Source: Planctomycetota bacterium
Lineage (GTDB): Bacteria; Planctomycetota; Brocadiia; Brocadiales; Bathyanammoxibiaceae
Reading direction: 5' to 3'
Assembly (NCBI GenBank): GCA_016209685.1
Contig: JACQVQ010000008.1
Coordinates: forward strand, 193,778-257,777
DNA length: 64,000 nt
Below the pieces are notes generated by a model that saw only the letters and a program-made list of their open reading frames with translations, made no database searches and was not told the DNA's origin. This document shows, piece after piece, positions 59,113 through 64,000 of the stretch (position 1 is its first letter; each line of letters begins with the position of its first letter). The position numbers and the translations under genes are program-made.

Positions 59113-60885
59113 TTAGGTGTCCCCTTTGGCCAGCCCTGGACCAGGATGGTCAAGGGCCAGGGGGTAAAGGGCCTCAAACTTTATCTTTTCTTGAAGTTTC
59201 TTTAGTTTCAGGAGTTCAGCCAGGGCAGTCCTGGAAAAGAGGACCACTTCTTTGCAATCCACCACCACCTCTACCACCCCTGTAGCTAATATCTTGTTAA
59301 TCCTCTTTATGAACTTCTTTACTACCTTTTCGTCCAGTACCCCTTTCAGGGAGACATGTAAGGTCTTGATCTTCTCATCATAGGTAGTATGGATGCTAAG
59401 TATCCTCTCAATGACCTCCTCTCTGGTATTTTGCAGGAGGCGGGAGAGGTCGCTTGAGACGTCTCCGTCTGGGGTGGGTTGCTGTCCAGATGCAGTAAGG
59501 TCAGTTACTGGTGGGGTATTGGGGATGAGTCCCTCCGAGGAGGAACTGAGGGTGCCCTGGATGCGGTGGAGGAGCCTGGCGATGGGGGATATACCTCCCT
59601 TTGGGACACGGTTGGCCATCCGCCTGAAGGTCCAGTTGATGCCAAGCCTGGACAGTAGATAGGGTTGCGCGGGCCTGATTACCCTCTTAAAGATGCTGGG
59701 TATGGAGAACAGGCGGTGATTCACCCAGTAATAACCCTCTTGTAAGGTCTCGGGGGACATGAGCCTCGGATAGAAGGTGACGTGACGGCCATCATAATGT
59801 GCCATATTCTTGTCAAATATCCTGCCCTCTTTCTCCATCTGGCGGTAAAAAGGCGTGCCTGGCAGTGGGGTCAGGATGGCGGGGGTGGACATGGTAATCC
59901 TATTTTCTTCCAGGAATTCTACTGTGCGTTCAAAGACGGACTCATCGTCTCCATCAAAGCCAAAGATTATCCCTGCCGTGATACTTATCCCGTGGTCAAA
60001 GAATTTTTTGATGGACTCCTTATATTTTTCCACCTTGTTAAAGCCCTTTCTTACCTTCTTCAGGTTCTCCTGGGAGAGGCTCTCAATGCCCAGGAAGAGG
60101 CCCTTGCAACCGCTTTCCGCGGCCTTTTTCAGGAGTTCCAGGTCATCGGCCAGCTTGAGGTTTGACTGCCCTGACCATGTGAGCCCTAAGGGTTTGATGG
60201 CCTCAAAGAGCTCCATGGAATATTTCCTGTTACCGGCAATGTTGTCATCCACGAATATGATGTAGCCGGGGGGCATGCTTTCAAGTTCCTTCACCACGTC
60301 TTTTACGGGCCTGAGGCGGTAGGTGTTACCGAAGAAGTTGGTTACTGAACAGAACTCACAGCCAAAGGGGCAGCCCCTGGAGGCCTGGAGGCAGTTAGCG
60401 GTAACGTAGGCATCTCTCTTTAATAGGTCTATCCTGGGATGGGGAAGGTTCTCCAGGGAGGGGAGTCCGTTCTGGCGGTAGAAGGGTTTTAGCTCGCCAT
60501 TCTTAAAGTCTTGTATGAGGCGCGGCCAGAGCCCTTCTGCCTCTCCAACTACTACGCTGTCGGCATGCAATTTTGCCTCTTCCGGCACGGCAGTGGGGTG
60601 GATACCGCCGAGTACCACTTTTACGCCCCTCTGGCGGAATTCCCTGGCTATCTCATAGGCCCTGGGGGAGAGGAAGGTCATTACCGATATGCCCACCAGG
60701 TCTACCTCTTCTTCAAAGTCTATCTTTTCTATGCTCTCGTCCAGCAGCCTCACCTCCACATCGGGTGGGGTCAAGGCTGCCAGGACTGGGAGGCTCAACC
60801 TGGGAAACCAGAAGGACCGGACGTCTTTCTTTGAATAACTAAAAATAGATTCCTTTAGCTCTGGAGAGATTAAGAGTAGCTTCAT
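59113..60885 (-). CDS. B12-binding-domain radical SAM protein fused to a STAS-like domain
   Basis: The N-terminal cobalamin-binding-type domain (residues about 1-150, DLVGISVMTFLSPRAYEIAR, VVLGGIHPTAVPEEA) is followed by the radical SAM core with CPFGCEFC near residue 172 and a DUF4070-like region (about 380-450). After a polar linker, the last 90 residues (LHVSLKGVLDEKVVKKFIKR, VVEVVVDCKEVVLFSRTALA) resemble a STAS domain of anti-sigma antagonists. The substrate is unknown; class B enzymes of this kind often methylate or rearrange lipids or cofactors. It is the first gene of the transcript running into hypF-C-D-E and the hydrogenase genes. Confidence 0.85.
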   Translation of the reverse strand: MKLLLISPELKESIFSYSKKDVRSFWFPRLSLPVLAALTPPDVEVRLLDESIEKIDFEEEVDLVGISVMTFLSPRAYEIAREFRQRGVKVVLGGIHPTAVPEEAKLHADSVVVGEAEGLWPRLIQDFKNGELKPFYRQNGLPSLENLPHPRIDLLKRDAYVTANCLQASRGCPFGCEFCSVTNFFGNTYRLRPVKDVVKELESMPPGYIIFVDDNIAGNRKYSMELFEAIKPLGLTWSGQSNLKLADDLELLKKAAESGCKGLFLGIESLSQENLKKVRKGFNKVEKYKESIKKFFDHGISITAGIIFGFDGDDESVFERTVEFLEENRITMSTPAILTPLPGTPFYRQMEKEGRIFDKNMAHYDGRHVTFYPRLMSPETLQEGYYWVNHRLFSIPSIFKRVIRPAQPYLLSRLGINWTFRRMANRVPKGGISPIARLLHRIQGTLSSSSEGLIPNTPPVTDLTASGQQPTPDGDVSSDLSRLLQNTREEVIERILSIHTTYDEKIKTLHVSLKGVLDEKVVKKFIKRINKILATGVVEVVVDCKEVVLFSRTALAELLKLKKLQEKIKFEALYPLALDHPGPGLAKGDT

Positions 60886-60922
60886 ATATTTCCCCTCTGC
60901 CTTGTTTTTTCTGGAAAGCTAG

Positions 60923-60950
60923 ATTATACATTTTGAAGAGCTTCTGTCAA
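60923..60950 (-). promoter_or_regulatory. Consensus sigma-70 promoter for the hydrogenase-side operon
   Basis: On the minus strand TTGACA (60950-60945), 16-bp spacer, TATAAT (60928-60923). Start near 60916, about 30 nt before the ATG at 60885. Both hexamers are perfect. Confidence 0.75.
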
Positions 60951-61051
60951 CGCCTTTCGCCAGGGCAAGTTTTTAATTTAGTGTGTTTAAAGATTAAAGC
61001 CCAAAATGTTACCCATCTCCATATACTCCACAAGGGCTTTCTATTTTTCCC

Positions 61052-61079
61052 TTGACATTTCACCACATCAACCTATAAT
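61052..61079 (+). promoter_or_regulatory. Upstream consensus promoter of the mre operon
   Basis: TTGACA (61052-61057), 16-bp spacer, TATAAT (61074-61079). It would give a leader of about 147 nt to mreB, in which only two tiny frames (at 61083 and 61099) are visible. Confidence 0.7.
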
Positions 61080-61152
61080 TCGATGAAAGTGAACTGCCAT
61101 GCAAAAAGACAGCATTGAACAAGGCTAAAAGAAAGAGGAGTGGTGTTTTTTT

Positions 61153-61182
61153 TTGACTTTTTGTGTCCATATATGGTATTAT
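61153..61182 (+). promoter_or_regulatory. Downstream promoter candidate of the mre operon
   Basis: TTGACT (61153-61158), 18-bp spacer, TATTAT (61177-61182), preceded by a T-tract; leader about 45 nt. Confidence 0.5.
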
Positions 61183-61232
61183 ATGACCAGTAAACCTACA
61201 ACAAGTATGATATCTAATGAGATGGTGAGACC

Positions 61233-62288
61233 ATGCATCCAGTAGATTTCTTCATGGGACTGATGTCCACGGACATTGGCATTGATTTGGGTACGGCTAA
61301 TACCCTGGTATGTCTGCCTGGTCGCGGGGTAGTGCTCTCCGAACCAACGGTGGTGGCCGTAAGGCCGGGGACTAACAAGGTACTCCTGGGCGGCAAGGCG
61401 GTGGGTAACACTGCAAAGGCCATGCTGGAGAAGGCACCGGATACTATCTCTGTGATAAGACCGCTAAAACACGGGGTCATTGCCGACTTTGACATCACCG
61501 AGGCCCTCCTTAAATACTTCATCCAGAAGGTACATAAGAGGAAATGGGGGTTAAGGCCCAGGCTAATCATCGCCATCCCGTCAGGGATTACGGCGGTAGA
61601 GAGGCGGGCGGTAGTTAACTCCTCGGAGAGGGCAGGGGCCAGGGAGGTCTACCTGGTCTCAGAGCCCAAGGCGGCCGCTATAGGCATCGGTCTACCCATC
61701 AGCGAGCCTGTGGCCCATATGATTGTAGATATTGGCGGCGGTACCACCGAAGTAGCAGTCCTCTCCCTGGGAGACATCTTTACCCACGTCAGCCTCAGGG
61801 TAGCAGGGGATGAGATGGACGAGTCCATAGTCCACTACGTCCGCAATAACTACAACATGGACATCGGGTACAGGACGGCTGAGAACATCAAGCTGGAAAT
61901 AGGCTCGGCCTATCCCATGGAAGAAGAGGTTACCATGGACATTAAAGGGAGGGATACCATCTCAGGCCTGCCCAGGGCCACGGTGATGAGTTCTGAAGAG
62001 GTCAGGGAGGCATTGAGAGGGCCCGTGGATCACATAGCCAATGCAGTAAAGACCGTACTGGAGAGGACTGTGCCTGAACTGGCCTCAGACCTCCTGGAGT
62101 ACGGGATGGTGATGGTTGGGGGTGGCTCGCTTCTGAGAGGGTTAGACAAATTTTTGGCCGAGGAGACGGGTATGGCCGTCCGTATAGCCGAAGACCCCCT
62201 CACCGCAGTAGCCAGGGGCACCGGGATACTGCTGGAAAACCTGGATATCTACAAAGACGTATTACAAAATGAAGAGGTGGAGGTCTAG
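61233..62288 (+). CDS. mreB: Rod-shape-determining protein MreB
   Basis: This actin-like ATPase organises lateral wall synthesis. Actin motifs: DIGIDLGTANTLV (phosphate 1), VDIGGGTTEVAVLSLG (phosphate 2), GGGSLLRGLDKFLAEETG (adenosine). SEPKAAAIGIGLP and RVAGDEMDESIV are also typical. ATG at 61233 is used, with GGTGAG upstream; MSTDIG eight to eleven codons in is possible. The next gene mreC starts inside its 3' end. Confidence 0.96.
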   Translation: MHPVDFFMGLMSTDIGIDLGTANTLVCLPGRGVVLSEPTVVAVRPGTNKVLLGGKAVGNTAKAMLEKAPDTISVIRPLKHGVIADFDITEALLKYFIQKVHKRKWGLRPRLIIAIPSGITAVERRAVVNSSERAGAREVYLVSEPKAAAIGIGLPISEPVAHMIVDIGGGTTEVAVLSLGDIFTHVSLRVAGDEMDESIVHYVRNNYNMDIGYRTAENIKLEIGSAYPMEEEVTMDIKGRDTISGLPRATVMSSEEVREALRGPVDHIANAVKTVLERTVPELASDLLEYGMVMVGGGSLLRGLDKFLAEETGMAVRIAEDPLTAVARGTGILLENLDIYKDVLQNEEVEV

Positions 62289-63210
62289 AAGGCATAATCC
62301 CCCCAGGAAGATACTCCTGGCCCTCATTCCTTTAGTAATTTCCCTTGGTCTCCTCAGCCTGCCCTTTGCCTTCTCAGACAAAATAAGGCTCCTGGTAGGT
62401 TCTCCCTTTAAACCGGTGCAGAAGGCCTTCCTTAAGGCAGGACGAGGGGTTAATCGGGCCTTCGTATGGGTCCCAACCTCCTGGACTGCCTCTAGTAAGG
62501 TAAAAGAACTGGAAGGGGAGGTACAGAGACTACAGAACCGGCTGGTCCAGAGAGAGGTTGCCGTGGCCCGACTCCAGACCGAACTTGCCTCCGTTACGGA
62601 GTATTATAAAGAGATAAAAGTGCCACAAAGGCCTCTACTGGCCCACGTGGTAGGTTATGACGTCTCAGACTTCAGAAAGACCTTCCTGATAGATGTAGGC
62701 TCAAGGCACGGAGTTGCTAAAGATAGCGTAGTGCTGGCCCAGGACGCACTGGTGGGGAGGGTATCCTCAATAGGCCCCTACACCAGCAGGGTACTCCTAA
62801 TTACAGACCCAGCCTCCAGGGTACCTGCCAGGATACTGGAGACTAGCGACCTGGGGGTGGTAGAGGGGACTTCGGGCGGGCTATGCCGTCTAAAATACCT
62901 GCCTAAGTGGTCCACCTCAGGTGGAAAGGTACAGAAAGGCTTCAGGGTGGTCTCAGCCCCTATCGGAGGCATCTACCCAGACTCCCTCTACATTGCTACC
63001 GTGGCAGATGACGTAGAAGAAGAAGGGACACCATATAAGACCTTAAAACTCAGACCAGGGGTGGACTTTGCCGGGTTAGACACCGTACTAATCCTCAACG
63101 CACCTCCCCTCCAGGACGGTCAGGAGTCACGGAATATTACCAGCAGTAAAGGAGGCGGGCAGATGCTAGTACCGCTGGCAAGCGGCAGCACTGCTGGCAA
63201 CAGAAGGTGA
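62269..63210 (+). CDS. mreC: Rod-shape-determining protein MreC
   Basis: MreC is a periplasmic scaffold of the elongasome: a short basic N-terminus, one membrane anchor (ILLALIPLVISLGLLSLPFA), a coiled coil (KVKELEGEVQRLQNRLVQRE) and the beta-barrel pair (VVGYDVSDFRKTFLIDVGS, LVGRVSSIGPYTSRVLLITD). A loop SGGKVQ is encoded by a CCACCTCAGGTGG palindrome at 62910-62922. It overlaps mreB by 20 bp. Confidence 0.95.
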   Translation: MKRWRSRRHNPPRKILLALIPLVISLGLLSLPFAFSDKIRLLVGSPFKPVQKAFLKAGRGVNRAFVWVPTSWTASSKVKELEGEVQRLQNRLVQREVAVARLQTELASVTEYYKEIKVPQRPLLAHVVGYDVSDFRKTFLIDVGSRHGVAKDSVVLAQDALVGRVSSIGPYTSRVLLITDPASRVPARILETSDLGVVEGTSGGLCRLKYLPKWSTSGGKVQKGFRVVSAPIGGIYPDSLYIATVADDVEEEGTPYKTLKLRPGVDFAGLDTVLILNAPPLQDGQESRNITSSKGGGQMLVPLASGSTAGNRR

Positions 63211-63214
63211 GATT

Positions 63215-63718
63215 GTGCTCTGGGTAATACTAGTAGCTACTGCCCTCTTTATAGCCATCCTTGAGACTACCACCTTCCCCTACAACCTGGGAGGTAACCT
63301 CCTGGGAATAAAACCAGACCTCTTCCTGCCCATTACGGTCTTATGTGCCCTGAGGCTGGATCTGCTTCAGGCAAGCCTTGTTGGCCTGGTCATGGGGCTT
63401 GCCAGGGATTTGTTCTCCAACGACCCCGTGGGCCTGCACAGTTCCTTCTTCGTAGGGATAGCCCTAATCGTCGGACTCCTCAAGGATAAATTCTACAACG
63501 ACCCCATACTGGTCCAGCTACTGGTAGTCCTGCTTGCCTCCCTGATACACCGGGGGGGATGCGCCATAGTTCTCGGGCTGACCTACCACTCCATTGACCC
63601 CCTCTCCGTCCTCTGGAAGGTCTTCATGGGCACCCTCCTTACCCTGGCCGTGGCCCCCATACCGTATTTCCTACTCAAAAAATTTCTGCCCCCTGTAAGG
63701 TGGAAGGATGTATCCTAA
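63215..63718 (+). CDS. mreD: Rod-shape-determining protein MreD
   Basis: A 167-residue integral membrane protein with five to six helices, in the canonical place between mreC and the PBP2 gene. GTG start with GGTGAG upstream. The residues LDLLQASLVGLVMGLARDLF match the conserved MreD region. Confidence 0.88.
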   Translation: MLWVILVATALFIAILETTTFPYNLGGNLLGIKPDLFLPITVLCALRLDLLQASLVGLVMGLARDLFSNDPVGLHSSFFVGIALIVGLLKDKFYNDPILVQLLVVLLASLIHRGGCAIVLGLTYHSIDPLSVLWKVFMGTLLTLAVAPIPYFLLKKFLPPVRWKDVS

Positions 63719-64000
63719 CAGACTAAAGATACTCTTCGTCTTAATAGCGTTGCTCCACCTGGCACTGGTGGGGAGGTTGGCCCAATTGCAACTCGTCCAG
63801 GGAGGGAAATACAGCGGCCTCTCCAAGAAACGTCTCATAAAGGAGCACACCTTATCGGCCCGCAGGGGCAGTATCTACGACCGACACGGTAGACCCCTCG
63901 CCCTGGAAGAGGCCTCTTTTGACGTGGAGGTGCGCTACAAGAACCTCCTTTACAGTTACTACGCCTCCAGGTCCGCCAAAGATGCATCTTCCGACGACAG
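63708..64000 (+). CDS. mrdA: Penicillin-binding protein 2, 5' part
   Basis: The gene runs off the window. The first 97 residues show a membrane anchor (LKILFVLIALLHLALVGRLA), then SARRGSIYDRHGRPLALE, the conserved start of the class B PBP dimerisation domain. The ATG at 63708 overlaps the mreD end and has GGAAGG just before it. The position after mreBCD identifies it as the elongasome transpeptidase. Confidence 0.88.
   Translation, partial: MYPNRLKILFVLIALLHLALVGRLAQLQLVQGGKYSGLSKKRLIKEHTLSARRGSIYDRHGRPLALEEASFDVEVRYKNLLYSYYASRSAKDASSDD

Noticed and set aside
1-64000. rRNA, tRNA or riboswitch genes
   Set aside because: I searched by eye for conserved tRNA arms and common riboswitch cores in the gaps and saw none; a covariance-model scan would be needed to exclude them fully.
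1-64000. Firm assignment to anammox bacteria
   Set aside because: No hydrazine synthase, ladderane or other hallmark genes are in the window; gene style alone is not enough.

Overview
This 64 kb window is a dense bacterial chromosome segment of a Gram-negative organism. It carries an MlaDEF-type lipid transport set, several lipoproteins, MreBCD with a class B penicillin-binding protein, and MurD. Coding DNA is of middling GC with heavy use of AGG arginine and ATA isoleucine codons. A type 2 PyrF, DUF3106 and the general gene style make me lean towards Planctomycetota (possibly a Brocadiales relative). No rRNA or signature metabolic gene is present to prove it, so the taxonomy is tentative. 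No rRNA, tRNA, CRISPR array, integrase or full insertion sequence was recognised.

Layout. 1-9.9 kb (minus strand): tRNA nucleotidyltransferase (cut by the window edge), murD, pyrF, trpG/pabA, a LysM lipoprotein, then an argB-mlaE-mlaF-mlaD operon. 9.9-20 kb: an exported protein, an ECF sigma / anti-sigma / DUF3106 operon, a Tat-signal radical SAM enzyme of the AmmeMemoRadiSam type, a membrane spermidine-synthase-like protein, an M1 peptidase and a TPR protein. 20-22.6 kb: purF-purM. 23.3-39.7 kb (plus): a degenerate sensor kinase, a 1364-residue multi-PAS kinase with its NtrC-type regulator, RdgB, a giant MscS-type channel, a multi-domain S41 protease and RluD. 40-46 kb: YacG, PolX, DUF2283, Hsp20, GreA and a two-component pair. 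46-61 kb (minus): a complete group 3b-like [NiFe] hydrogenase (beta-gamma-delta, then alpha) with its endopeptidase and HypF-C-D-E, headed by a B12/radical SAM-STAS protein and a helical protein. 61.2-64 kb (plus): mreB-mreC-mreD-mrdA, entered from tandem promoters.

Two features stand out. First, the window is saturated with short palindromic elements of several families: heptamer-phased inverted arrays, GTAGGGGC...GCCCCTAC hairpins, CCGCCTCAGGCGG palindromes, GCAGGCTAAAGCCTGC hairpins, and a MITE-like element with terminal inverted repeats and a 6-bp target duplication. Many lie inside genes, in frame. They add peptides to HypC, HypD, HypE, HypF, RluD, MurD, PyrF, the channel and the kinases, and they supply stop codons, C-terminal tails and possible ribosome-binding sites. 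Second, the hydrogenase operon is split between delta and alpha by an AT-rich island (DUF6236 protein and a HicB-HicB-HicA toxin-antitoxin set). The island is bordered by a 3' relic of a second hydrogenase delta gene that differs from the intact one only at synonymous sites over 25 codons.

The hydrogenase cluster would make a soluble NAD(P)-linked hydrogenase with cofactor assembly by HypCDEF and cleavage of the alpha C-terminus by the adjacent endopeptidase. HypA and HypB are not in the window. The overlapping endopeptidase, response-regulator and kinase genes suggest a sensory link to the cluster.
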